Assembly: GCA_003601695.1 (NCBI GenBank)
Contig: PIYH01000018.1
Coordinates: 1 to 16,514 of the forward strand
Source: Candidatus Bathyarchaeota archaeon
Lineage (GTDB): Archaea > Thermoproteota > Bathyarchaeia > Bathyarchaeales > DTEX01
Direction of reading: 5' to 3'
Length of the DNA stretch: 16,514 nt
The notes below the pieces were generated by a model that did not search any database, had not been told where the DNA came from, and saw nothing but the letters and a program-made list of their open reading frames with translations. Positions 6,068-13,297 of the stretch are shown piece after piece. Position 1 is the stretch's first letter, and the number at the start of each line of letters is the position of its first letter. A program made the position numbers and the translations under genes.

Positions 6068-6967
6068 ATGAAGCCTAAAGTTGCAGTCGCCAAGTCTGAG
6101 AGTCACTATGACGGAGTATATAAGGCTCTTAAGCTCATCGAGGATGAGATAAAAGAGAGCCTTAAGGGAAAGAAGAAGGTGCTCATTAAGCCGAATTTCG
6201 TTTCAACAAGCAGGCAGCTGGCGGCAACCCATATCGACGCCGTAAGGGCGGTTCTAGACGTAATATCAAAGTATTATTTGGGGAAGATAATTATAGGCGA
6301 AGGACCCGCCGCGTCACCGCTAATAAATGGGCTGAGAAACTTCGGCTACCTAGATCTCCAAAGGAAGTATGATGTAGAGTTCATAGATCTGAATGAGGAT
6401 GACTATGTAATGCTCGAAGGCGTCAACTCCGAAATGAAACCCATAAAATTTAGAATGTCAAAGACACTTTTAGAAAGCGATTATCGAATTTCCGTCGCTC
6501 TCCCAAAGACCCACGACGCAGTCATAGTTACTCTTTCAATAAAGAACATTACCGTTGGAGGACTAGTCAATGGAGATAAATCAAAGATTCATCAAGGATA
6601 TAAGGCGATAAACCTTAACATAGCGATGCTAGCGAGACATGTAATGCCAAATCTGGGCGTCATAGACGGCTTCTTGGGCATGGAGGGACGGGGACCCGTC
6701 TCCGGAGACCCCGTTGAATTGAGAGCTGCAGCTGCAAGCATTCACCCAGTCTCTTTAGACGCGGTCATGTGTAGAATAATGGGCTTCAACCCCCTAAACA
6801 TAGGCTACCTATACCACCTTAACAAGTGGGGAATAGGTGTCATCGACCTAGAGAATATCCAGATAATAGGCGAATCAATAGAGAACTTGTCCAGAAAGTT
6901 TAAGCCTCATCCAGCCTATCAGAGGATGCTGAGCTGGAAGGCTGAGAATAGAGCTTCAGCCTGCTAA
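6068..6967 (+). CDS. DUF362 domain protein
   Basis: This 299-aa protein belongs to the DUF362 family, which is widespread in archaea and anaerobic bacteria and has no firmly established reaction. Visible family motifs are KVLIKPNFV (37-45), the IIGEGPA strand near 75, the VALPKTHD and SIKNITVGGLV segment in the middle, and DGFLGMEGRGPVSGDPV, followed by SLDAVMCRIMG. There is no C-terminal CxxCxxC ferredoxin cluster, unlike longer family members, so an electron-transfer role is not supported. No Shine-Dalgarno is seen before the ATG; the transcript is probably leaderless or nearly so. The gene converges on the QueT-type gene, with 10 nt between stops, and has no operon partner. Confidence 0.85.
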   Translation: MKPKVAVAKSESHYDGVYKALKLIEDEIKESLKGKKKVLIKPNFVSTSRQLAATHIDAVRAVLDVISKYYLGKIIIGEGPAASPLINGLRNFGYLDLQRKYDVEFIDLNEDDYVMLEGVNSEMKPIKFRMSKTLLESDYRISVALPKTHDAVIVTLSIKNITVGGLVNGDKSKIHQGYKAINLNIAMLARHVMPNLGVIDGFLGMEGRGPVSGDPVELRAAAASIHPVSLDAVMCRIMGFNPLNIGYLYHLNKWGIGVIDLENIQIIGESIENLSRKFKPHPAYQRMLSWKAENRASAC

Positions 6968-6977
6968 GCTGTTTCTT

Positions 6978-7517
6978 CTAAACATAAACTTTCAATCCCA
7001 TAGATCTAATCGACCCGATGACGCTCGGCCGCGTCAACGCCAAGAGCAACGCGTAGCCGATCACGGCGACGGCGACTAGACTGCTTATAGTTAAACTTAT
7101 GATCATTGCAGCCCATGCTGGAAGAGAAAGCCCGCCGATGCTGGGAGACGGAGTAAACATCCAAAGATATCCTCCAACGATCATCCCGATTATTATCGAT
7201 CCGATGATGCATCCTAGAAGACATTTTCTCCTCAACTTAAAGATCATATAAGAAGCTGCCAGATTTGCTACCGAGCCGAATATTATATCCACTGGGTTCA
7301 CACTGCTGAACGCTATTATCCCTCCAACCGTGTTTCCAACGAAGCATCCAAGGGTCACCCCCCATATTACAGGCCATCCGAGTAGTGCGGCGAGCGGAAT
7401 CAGACAGTCTGCCACCCGTAGCTGAACTGGACCGAAGGAGATCGGCGCCAGAACGATCAGAAGAACGGCGTAGAGAGCAGCGAAAACAGCACCTAAGCTA
7501 ATCTCTTTTGAATCCAT
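6978..7517 (-). CDS. queT: QueT-family transporter (ECF-type S component; queuosine/archaeosine precursor)
   Basis: This small polytopic membrane protein (179 aa from ATG 7517) has the QueT pattern: GAVFAALYAVL near the start, then FGPVQLRVADCLIPLAALLGWP, then GVTLGCFVGNTVGG, then NPVDIIFGSVANLAA, followed by further transmembrane helices. Family members are substrate-binding components thought to import queuosine precursors. In an archaeon the likely cargo would be a 7-deazaguanine such as preQ0 for archaeosine in tRNA (inference). The longest frame begins at a GTG (7529), but that GTG is part of a strong Shine-Dalgarno, GGAGGTGAT. The ATG at 7517 lies 8 nt beyond it and is the better start. 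An unusually structured leader precedes it (see 7518-7597). No energising module (EcfA/T) is nearby. Confidence 0.82.
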   Translation of the reverse strand: MDSKEISLGAVFAALYAVLLIVLAPISFGPVQLRVADCLIPLAALLGWPVIWGVTLGCFVGNTVGGIIAFSSVNPVDIIFGSVANLAASYMIFKLRRKCLLGCIIGSIIIGMIVGGYLWMFTPSPSIGGLSLPAWAAMIISLTISSLVAVAVIGYALLLALTRPSVIGSIRSMGLKVYV

Positions 7518-7597
7518 ATGCTTTATCACCTCCTACCCGGGGTTTATATGGCGGAACGGGCGGAGGTGCCCCCACTCACCCGCCATGTGAGAAGAAA
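7518..7597 (-). promoter_or_regulatory. Candidate riboswitch leader of queT: switchable pseudoknot sequestering the Shine-Dalgarno
   Basis: Structure A: AUGGCGG (7586-7580) pairs with CCGCCAU (7554-7548), 7 bp. Its loop contains CACCUCC (7568-7562), which is perfectly complementary to the gene's SD GGAGGUG (7533-7527). This gives an H-type pseudoknot that blocks translation. Structure B: GGCGGGUG (7584-7577) pairs with CAC..CCGCC (7568-7559) with a 2-nt bulge, which masks the anti-SD and frees the SD. The two are mutually exclusive, which is riboswitch logic. The leader length follows from a TATA box at 7619-7627. I do not recognise a known preQ1 class in the sequence. The same stretch holds a 17-codon frame starting at AUG 7586 whose UAG (7535-7533) touches the SD, so leader-peptide control is an alternative. 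No experimental support exists here. Confidence 0.55.
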
Positions 7598-7618
7598 GAA
7601 CTTAAGTGCCTAATAAGC

Positions 7619-7627
7619 CTTTATAAG
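7619..7627 (-). promoter_or_regulatory. TATA box of queT
   Basis: TTATAAAGG on the minus strand predicts transcription from about 7597, roughly 10 nt before the structured leader begins. The rest of the 7530-7770 intergenic region holds A/T-rich boxes for the divergent gene (TTTTTTAAAG near 7674-7683) and no gene that I can see. Confidence 0.5.
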
Positions 7628-7770
7628 TGAGCTATGCTATTCGTTGCTTCGACTCAGAGATATAAGGGAAATTTTTTAAAGAATTGAAGCGGAGATGAAA
7701 ACTTAATGCTTTTTTTTATCTTACAAACAATAAGCTAACATAATCAGATTGATTAGCTCTTATAATCAGC

Positions 7771-8655
7771 TTGGAGGCCTATAAGCTGAGAAACGCTGAT
7801 TTTATTGAAAGCCTTATAGAGAAGATTCGAGAAGCTGTGAAAGAAATAAGTGTGGACAAATTGGGAGTCTCTTTCTCCGGCGGAGTTGACAGCTCAATAC
7901 TTGCAGTTTCATGTAGAGATCTAGGGAAGAAAGTCATCCTAATAACCGTCGGCTTCTCAAGTATGGGAGACATCGACATCTCCAAGAAGGTCTCTAGAGA
8001 GCTACAACTACCACTGCTCTACAGAGTCTTATCCCTAGAGGATCTTGAGAAGGGGATAGAATTCACTCTTAAAACTGTGAAGTTTGATAGGTTGGTACTC
8101 CTAGAACTTGCAGTAGGTTTCTACTTTGTGTTCAAGATTGCCTTTGAACATGGCATCCGAACAGTTGCCTCTGCAAATGGACTGGATGAACTGTTCTGCG
8201 GATACGACCTATATCGTAAGTATTCGTACGATGAGAAACAGGCTACGGAGATCATGAAAACTCTGATCGAGACTGCTAGGAAGGATAAGGCGGAGATAGA
8301 TAAAGTCGCGGCGTTATGGAACGTTAATTATGAATCTCCTTTCCTCTCTGAGGAATTTGTGAGATTCGCATTAGATATACCGCTACGATACAAAATTAGG
8401 GGAGAAGATGACGAGCTGAGGAAGCATGTGCTACGGGAAGCCGCTTTTAAGATTGGAGTTCCCCAGTCAACAGCCATGAGGAGAAAAAAGGCCTTCCAAT
8501 ATAGTTCGGGAATACATAAGGCTATAAGTAAGCTCGCTAGAAGGAAGGGATACACGAAAAAGAGAGCGAAGAATCTGGGATATCCCGGCGAAGTAGAGGC
8601 ATATATTAAAGCAATGCTTAACTGCAAGAATGCTCTCTCGCAAGCCGCTAAATGA
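7771..8655 (+). CDS. Stand-alone asparagine-synthetase-type PP-loop amidotransferase-like protein
   Basis: This 294-aa protein consists only of the ATP-pyrophosphatase (synthetase) domain seen at the C-terminus of AsnB. The PP-loop SGGVDSS (36-42) binds ATP, and ASANGLDELFCGYDLYRKY (about 134-151) corresponds to the AsnB segment ADELFGGYxRY. A later helix, PFLSEEFVRFALDIPLRYK, also fits the family. The N-terminal Ntn-glutaminase domain with Cys1 is missing, so it would need free ammonia, a separate amidotransferase, or another substrate. The true reaction cannot be read from sequence. The start is uncertain: TTG 7771 is the only near-N-terminal standard start, yet GGAGG follows it directly and lies 8 nt before a CTG at 7786. 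It is divergent from queT and convergent with rqcH (6 nt between stops). Confidence 0.8.
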   Translation: MEAYKLRNADFIESLIEKIREAVKEISVDKLGVSFSGGVDSSILAVSCRDLGKKVILITVGFSSMGDIDISKKVSRELQLPLLYRVLSLEDLEKGIEFTLKTVKFDRLVLLELAVGFYFVFKIAFEHGIRTVASANGLDELFCGYDLYRKYSYDEKQATEIMKTLIETARKDKAEIDKVAALWNVNYESPFLSEEFVRFALDIPLRYKIRGEDDELRKHVLREAAFKIGVPQSTAMRRKKAFQYSSGIHKAISKLARRKGYTKKRAKNLGYPGEVEAYIKAMLNCKNALSQAAK

Positions 8656-8661
8656 AGTTCA

Positions 8662-10668
8662 TTAATCCCTGCTTATCGATCCTTTCCCAGAGGGTATAAA
8701 CTTCTGAATCTCCTCTAAGGGAATCTTCTGAAGAATTCTGCCCTCTTCCTCCGGGAGAGCCTTCATCAAAATTTCCTTTATACGCTTAGATAACCTACTG
8801 CTTGCTTCATCACCTGGAACTATCTTCACATATGTTAAGGCCTGCTTGGAGATCGCTGTAGGCGGCCCACCGATTATCTGAAGATGATTATTTCTCCTCG
8901 CTACTCCAATGGATATCTCCAAGGGAATATTTCTAATGTAATTTCTAGATCCATAGATCATGAATGCTCCCTTAGGCAGATATTCTCCAGATGGAGGGGA
9001 AAGACTTACTTGACTTGGCCTAACCCAATATACATCTACTGACCCTAATCTTTCCCTCCAAGCTCTAGAATATGCTCCGGCGAACTGAGCTGCCTCGTAG
9101 ATTGTGTTCTCTGGAGGGCTCTTCCCTTCGGTCTTCAATAATACAAAGGGAGCCCCTACAACTTCAGCGTGGAAAATTAAATCGTGAGGTTCCATGTATC
9201 TTCTGATTATGAGATTGTTCTGAGCCTTATCTCTGCCTCCAATTACTAGGAAGCTATCTGATGAGTAGAACCACCGGAACTTCTCATACCACTCCTTCTT
9301 TCTCGCCTTGAGAGGCTTCTCTAAAACATGCTTCACAGTCTCTTCTCTTCCGCGCTTCAATTCCTCAATTCTTGCCTCTGTCTGCTTAAGAGCCTCCGCA
9401 GCTCCCTTGGCTTTTTTCTCAGCTTTCTTAGCTTTCTCATAGTACTGAGATGCATTCCTCTGGGCTGAATCTCTGAGGTTAAGATCGAATTTTAATCCCT
9501 CAATGGAAACACGAAGCATCATGTTCTCCGAGTCTAAGTCTTCAAAGTAGATTGCTGGAGTCCGCATCTCAGCTTTCTCTTTCAAAATCTTATCCACTAT
9601 CCCCTTCCAGTCTTTCCCTGACCTCTTCTCATCCATTATTCTCCGTAGAAGAAATTGGATCTCGTTAAGATGGAGATAGATAGCCTCCCCTATCCTTCTG
9701 TAGATCTCAGCTTGTTCTAAAGATTTCTGAAGGATATCCTTCTGGTACTTAAGTATTCTCTCAAGCTTGAAGATCTGCCGCTTAATCTCTTCTTCGATAC
9801 CGGAGGTTTTTCTCTTAACTATTTTCTTTGTATAGAATTCATCTAAAGCCTGATTAAATGTCTCGAAATGAATTAGCTTTAATCTCGAGTATTTCTTCAT
9901 CTCCACAGGGGCAACATCAATCCATTCCCCATCTTCATTAACGAATACTGTCGGCTTCCATTTTCCAGACTGAATCTCAGATAAAAGATCCTGTAAACTT
10001 TCATAAATAGAATCCAATTCCTCATCTTTAAGTTCTGAGGAGAGCTTATCTTTATTTATGTCTGCTCGCGCCAGAATCTCCTCGGCGTACTTGCCCCCTA
10101 TGCCTAGAACCCTTACAAGGGACCTGATAACACTGATGTGTCCTATCTCCCTAATCTTCTCCAGATCCCTACGCGAAATCTCGCTCGGATTCCTTCCTCT
10201 GATCGGAGGATACTTGAAGGTCTCACCTCGAATTATATTTCGATCCTTCATTCTCTTATAAACTAGGGCGTGCAGTATTCTGCCTTCCGGATTCACAAGA
10301 ATTATATTTCCCTCTGAGAATAATTCTATTATAAGCCTGTATTCTTCATCTCTAGATTCAACTATAAGCTCAATTATGCGCTCGAAATCGTGCTGGCGAA
10401 CTGCCTTCACCCATCCGCCTCTTAAATACTTCCTGAGAGCCATGCAGAAGTCAGGGGGCTTAGGAGGTTTTTCAAAGACATATAGCGTCGTGTGGATTTC
10501 CACTCCAGCCTCTACTAAAAGGTCTATGCGTTTCCCTCCGGGTTTACGAAGATTTAAAAGTAATGTTTTCTCATTTAACTGATAAATATTGTTGATGCGG
10601 AAGTCTTTAAGAGATACCTCTAGCTCTCTAGATATGACAGCAATATCGAAGCTGCTTAGCTTATTCAA
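8662..10668 (-). CDS. rqcH: RqcH / NEMF / Tae2 family ribosome quality control protein
   Basis: The archaeal homologue of RqcH (bacteria), Rqc2 (yeast) and NEMF (human) binds stalled large ribosomal subunits with peptidyl-tRNA and directs C-terminal tailing. It has 668 aa, full length for the family. Domains: NFACT-N (about 1-165, starting LSSFDIAVISREL, with the conserved acid/arginine pair near Asp94-Arg97 in RQHDFER); a helix-hairpin-helix region near 165-230 (VLGIGGKYAEEILARA); a long coiled coil (about 285-460); and NFACT-R/DUF814 (about 460-590, KWYEKFRWF, LVIGGRDKAQN, DLIFHAEVVGAPFVLL, then GAFMIYG). The start is TTG (10668) with GGGGGT upstream; it places the family N-terminus correctly. 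A TATA box at 10711-10717 lies inside the divergent EMC6-like gene. Confidence 0.95.
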   Translation of the reverse strand: MNKLSSFDIAVISRELEVSLKDFRINNIYQLNEKTLLLNLRKPGGKRIDLLVEAGVEIHTTLYVFEKPPKPPDFCMALRKYLRGGWVKAVRQHDFERIIELIVESRDEEYRLIIELFSEGNIILVNPEGRILHALVYKRMKDRNIIRGETFKYPPIRGRNPSEISRRDLEKIREIGHISVIRSLVRVLGIGGKYAEEILARADINKDKLSSELKDEELDSIYESLQDLLSEIQSGKWKPTVFVNEDGEWIDVAPVEMKKYSRLKLIHFETFNQALDEFYTKKIVKRKTSGIEEEIKRQIFKLERILKYQKDILQKSLEQAEIYRRIGEAIYLHLNEIQFLLRRIMDEKRSGKDWKGIVDKILKEKAEMRTPAIYFEDLDSENMMLRVSIEGLKFDLNLRDSAQRNASQYYEKAKKAEKKAKGAAEALKQTEARIEELKRGREETVKHVLEKPLKARKKEWYEKFRWFYSSDSFLVIGGRDKAQNNLIIRRYMEPHDLIFHAEVVGAPFVLLKTEGKSPPENTIYEAAQFAGAYSRAWRERLGSVDVYWVRPSQVSLSPPSGEYLPKGAFMIYGSRNYIRNIPLEISIGVARRNNHLQIIGGPPTAISKQALTYVKIVPGDEASSRLSKRIKEILMKALPEEEGRILQKIPLEEIQKFIPSGKGSISRD

Positions 10669-10691
10669 TATAGACCCCCGAGTAGATGTAA

Positions 10692-10976
10692 ATGAAACCT
10701 CTAGACGTAATATATATGGTTAGAGCCATACTCGGTGCATTAACGGCCTTCATCTGTTTATTTATGAGAATCAATGATATAATAGTCGCCCTCGCAATAG
10801 CCTTGCTCATTTATCTCTTGTCAGACAAAGTTTTGAGGCAGATCTTCATTGGGAAGGTTGAAAAGTCGAAGATAACTAGAACGGGGATAGGCGTATTCTT
10901 CGTCACATGGATCTTCCTATGGATCTTAACGTATACATTCATGAAGAGCTTTTTTGGATTGTCTGTTTTCCCCTAG
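10692..10976 (+). CDS. Small EMC6-like membrane protein
   Basis: This 94-aa protein has three hydrophobic segments: about 8-24 (MVRAILGALTAFICLF), 28-44 (DIIVALAIALLIYLLS) and 68-88 (GIGVFFVTWIFLWILTY). A basic loop KVEKSKITRTGIG joins the last two. The pattern of an Arg at the start of helix 1, a lysine-rich loop ending in TG-I, and a final aromatic FxxWIxxWxLxYT helix matches archaeal relatives of EMC6, the ER membrane protein complex subunit, as I recall them. Archaeal copies are proposed to assist membrane protein insertion. The identification is moderate because the protein is short. Only 23 nt separate its ATG from the rqcH start. Its 3' end overlaps the convergent gene by 38 nt. Confidence 0.6.
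   Translation: MKPLDVIYMVRAILGALTAFICLFMRINDIIVALAIALLIYLLSDKVLRQIFIGKVEKSKITRTGIGVFFVTWIFLWILTYTFMKSFFGLSVFP
10711..10717 (-). promoter_or_regulatory. TATA box of rqcH inside the EMC6-like gene
   Basis: TATATAT in the first codons of the EMC6-like gene predicts an rqcH transcript start near 10688, giving a leader of about 20 nt that contains the GGGGGT ribosome-binding site. Confidence 0.4.
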
Positions 10977-11319
10977 TCTTCAAGACTACACGTAGGAAGT
11001 CTGCAAGCGCCGAGAAGTATCCTCTATCATAGTCGGCTTGAAACGTCCCCCGTGCATGTCTCCTAAAATCTTCATAATGCCTCTTTAAAGATACAATGTC
11101 TGTCAAGTCAAGGTTGCTGAAGAACTCGTATGGACCGCCTGATCTGAAGGATAAGATTATTCCATTTAAGGCGTCTAAATATCCCCTATTAAACTCTTCC
11201 TCTCTGCTATTTTTCATCCTTGCATATATTCTCTCAAGTACTCTTTCAGCCTCAGCGAACTTCCTTTCACTTACAAGCTGAAAAAATCTTGCCATTAGAG
11301 CTAAGGGAGCCTCTACCAT
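10939..11319 (-). CDS. Unknown small helical protein coupled to radA
   Basis: A 126-aa predicted all-alpha protein of unknown function. It has an internal repeat: FNRGYLDALNGIILSF (about 43-58) and YDRGYFSALADFLRVV (about 96-111) share the pattern (F/Y)xRGYxxALxxxL, suggesting a two-fold helical repeat. No catalytic motif or membrane segment is seen. Its ATG overlaps the radA stop by one base (TAATG at 11319), so it is almost certainly translated from the radA mRNA, which suggests a function linked to RadA or at least co-regulation. I do not recognise a named family. Its last 38 nt overlap the convergent EMC6-like gene. Confidence 0.78.
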   Translation of the reverse strand: MVEAPLALMARFFQLVSERKFAEAERVLERIYARMKNSREEEFNRGYLDALNGIILSFRSGGPYEFFSNLDLTDIVSLKRHYEDFRRHARGTFQADYDRGYFSALADFLRVVLKTRGKQTIQKSSS

Positions 11320-12302
11320 TAATATCTCCTTTCATCCTCTTTAACATCTTCAATGCCGTTCTCACTTATCTTGAAGACACATTCACCCTCGGGAAGATAT
11401 GGGCTTGAAACAAGCCTTGCAATACGGATAGGTCCTCTTCCAGCCTTTCTCAAGTAGATTCGAGTGTGACTAGTATGCGCAACTATATGTCCACCTATAG
11501 GCCTAATTGAATCTCCGAAGAAAACATCCGGACTAGCCATCACCTGATTCGTGACAAAAGCAACAGCGTTAAATGCCCTTGCTAAACGAATAAGCTTATG
11601 CATGTGCTGATTCAGTTTCTGCTGTCTCTCAGCTAAACTTTCTCTCCCAATATATTCACTTCTGAAATGTGCAGTTAACGAGTCTATAATGATGAGTTTA
11701 ATATCATTTTCCTTGATTACTCTATCTGAGTTTTCAAGCAGAAACATTTGGTGATCCGATGTGTATGCCTCAGCAAGGATTATATGCTTCAATACATCCT
11801 GCGGATCTAAACTCATATGTCTAGCCATCTGAGTTATACGTTCAACGCGGAACGTGTTCTCCGTATCAATATAGAGCGCTCCGCCATCTAATCCGCCCTT
11901 CTCAACCGGCAGCTGCACATTAACGCAGAGCTGATGTGCAATCTGGCTTTTCCCCGAGCCATACTCGCCATAAAACTCGGTTATCGCTTGGGTCTCAATC
12001 CCTCCTCCGAGGAGGTCGTCAAGCTTCTTACTTCCCGTCGTTAGCTTCAAGATATTCTGTCTCTTTGTTATCAGTTCATCAGCCCTTATGAATGAGAATG
12101 AACTTGAAGCTCTCGCAGCATTAATTATCTGAGAGGCTTTCTTCTCTCCTATGCCAGCCTGAATGAGCTCCCGTATAGTCGCCATAGCTAAGGACTCAAC
12201 TGTATGGAATCCCAGCTCACGTAGCTTCTCAGCCGTTGAGGAGCCCATTCCGGGCAGATCCTCTATGCGTAGATACTTCCTCTCGTCTCTCTCAGCAGAC
12301 AT
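11319..12302 (-). CDS. radA: DNA repair and recombination protein RadA
   Basis: The archaeal RecA/Rad51 recombinase forms filaments on single-stranded DNA and catalyses strand exchange. It has 327 aa, normal length, with no intein. The N-terminal helix-hairpin-helix domain (about 8-70) contains EDLPGMGSSTAEKLRELG and GIGEKKASQIINAA. A short linker includes FSFIRA, the polymerisation motif region. The ATPase core has Walker A GEYGSGKSQ (112-120; position 119 is Ser rather than Thr), YIDTENTFR (144-152) and Walker B LIIID (203-207). FVTNQVMASPD with the following glycine-rich segment forms DNA-binding loop L2. The ATG at 12302 follows a palindromic TATA element at 12336-12343, giving a leader of about 10 nt. 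It forms a two-gene operon with the downstream unknown gene. Confidence 0.98.
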   Translation of the reverse strand: MSAERDERKYLRIEDLPGMGSSTAEKLRELGFHTVESLAMATIRELIQAGIGEKKASQIINAARASSSFSFIRADELITKRQNILKLTTGSKKLDDLLGGGIETQAITEFYGEYGSGKSQIAHQLCVNVQLPVEKGGLDGGALYIDTENTFRVERITQMARHMSLDPQDVLKHIILAEAYTSDHQMFLLENSDRVIKENDIKLIIIDSLTAHFRSEYIGRESLAERQQKLNQHMHKLIRLARAFNAVAFVTNQVMASPDVFFGDSIRPIGGHIVAHTSHTRIYLRKAGRGPIRIARLVSSPYLPEGECVFKISENGIEDVKEDERRY

Positions 12303-12335
12303 CTTATCTTCGAATAAGTTGTAGATAGAGAAGAT

Positions 12336-12343
12336 ATTTAAAT
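12336..12343. promoter_or_regulatory. Symmetric TATA element between radA and the fumarase operon
   Basis: ATTTAAAT is a perfect palindrome located 34-41 nt before the radA ATG and 49-56 nt before the fumarase TTG. It can act as a TATA box for both directions, with predicted transcript starts near 12313 and 12366. Confidence 0.45.
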
Positions 12344-12391
12344 TAGACGAAGACGAGTATTACGTGCCTATTTAACCGGGTCGGAGAAAAA

Positions 12392-13282
12392 TTGAATCTT
12401 CAGAGCTTGATTGAGAAGTTGACGGTTAATCTCCTATGGTTGGCAGTTACTGAGCTTCCGGCAGACGTGAAGAAGGCTCTGCAGGATGCGTACATGAGGG
12501 AAAGAAATCCTGTGGGAAAGATTCAGTTAAAGGCAATCTTAGAGAATATTCAATTAGCTGAAGAAGAGAGAATACCTATGTGTCAAGATACGGGACTGAT
12601 ATCCTTCTATGTGAAGGCTAGTTCTGGATTCAGAGGCCTAAGCAAAATTGAAGAGGCGCTTATGAAGGCTGTCAAGCGGGCAACGGTTGAGATTCCGCTT
12701 CGTCCAAATGCGGTAAATCCCTTCACCCAGAAGAACACAAAAGACAATACTGGAAGATATATACCCTATATTCATTGGAGCATGATTGATGAAGACTATA
12801 TGGAGATCACTGCTTTTCCGAAGGGAGGAGGCTCCGAGAACATGTGCGCCCTTCGAATTCTAAAACCTGCTGATGGCTTATCTGGACTTAAAAGGTTCGT
12901 CATAGAAAGCGTAGTTGATGCTGGAGGCATGCCCTGCCCACCTACAATAATTGGGGTTGGGGTCGGCGGGATATCAGACGTAGCAATGAATTTGGCTAAG
13001 AAGGCTCTTCTCAGACCCATTAGTGAGAGCAATCCCGACCCGATTATTGCTAGTCTTGAAAGAGATCTGCTGAGAGCCGTGAACAGCACCGGAATAGGAC
13101 CGATGGGGCTTGGAGGAGACTCCACCGCGCTAGCTTTAAAAATTGAATATGCCCATAGACATCCGGCATCATACCCTGTGGCTATAGCATTTCAATGCTG
13201 GGCTGCAAGAAGAGCAACGGCCCGTATTCATCTAGATGGAAGCGTAGAGTGTCTATCCCATAGAGGTAGAGATCTCCTATAA
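12392..13282 (+). CDS. Class I fumarate hydratase (or tartrate dehydratase), alpha subunit
   Basis: This is the N-terminal half of the oxygen-sensitive [4Fe-4S] fumarase, which interconverts fumarate and malate in the citric acid cycle. It has 296 aa, normal for split archaeal enzymes. The three probable cluster ligands are visible: Cys64 in MCQDTG, Cys182 in GGMPCPP and Cys269 in FQCWAARRA. Other signatures are NPFTQKNTKDNTG, the glycine-rich AFPKGGGSENM loop and GIGPMGLGGD. The TTG start has GGAG 6-7 nt upstream and matches the expected N-terminus; no ATG lies nearby. The beta subunit follows after 15 nt, so the two form an operon. Tartrate dehydratase cannot be separated from fumarase by these motifs, but fumarase is the usual function in archaea. 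Confidence 0.94.
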   Translation: MNLQSLIEKLTVNLLWLAVTELPADVKKALQDAYMRERNPVGKIQLKAILENIQLAEEERIPMCQDTGLISFYVKASSGFRGLSKIEEALMKAVKRATVEIPLRPNAVNPFTQKNTKDNTGRYIPYIHWSMIDEDYMEITAFPKGGGSENMCALRILKPADGLSGLKRFVIESVVDAGGMPCPPTIIGVGVGGISDVAMNLAKKALLRPISESNPDPIIASLERDLLRAVNSTGIGPMGLGGDSTALALKIEYAHRHPASYPVAIAFQCWAARRATARIHLDGSVECLSHRGRDLL

Positions 13283-13297
13283 AAGAGGATTAGATGT

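Noticed and set aside
7518..7597. Classification of the queT leader as a known preQ1-I or preQ1-II riboswitch
   Set aside because: The overall logic is similar but the conserved core sequences I remember for these classes are not found; only a candidate of unknown class is supported.
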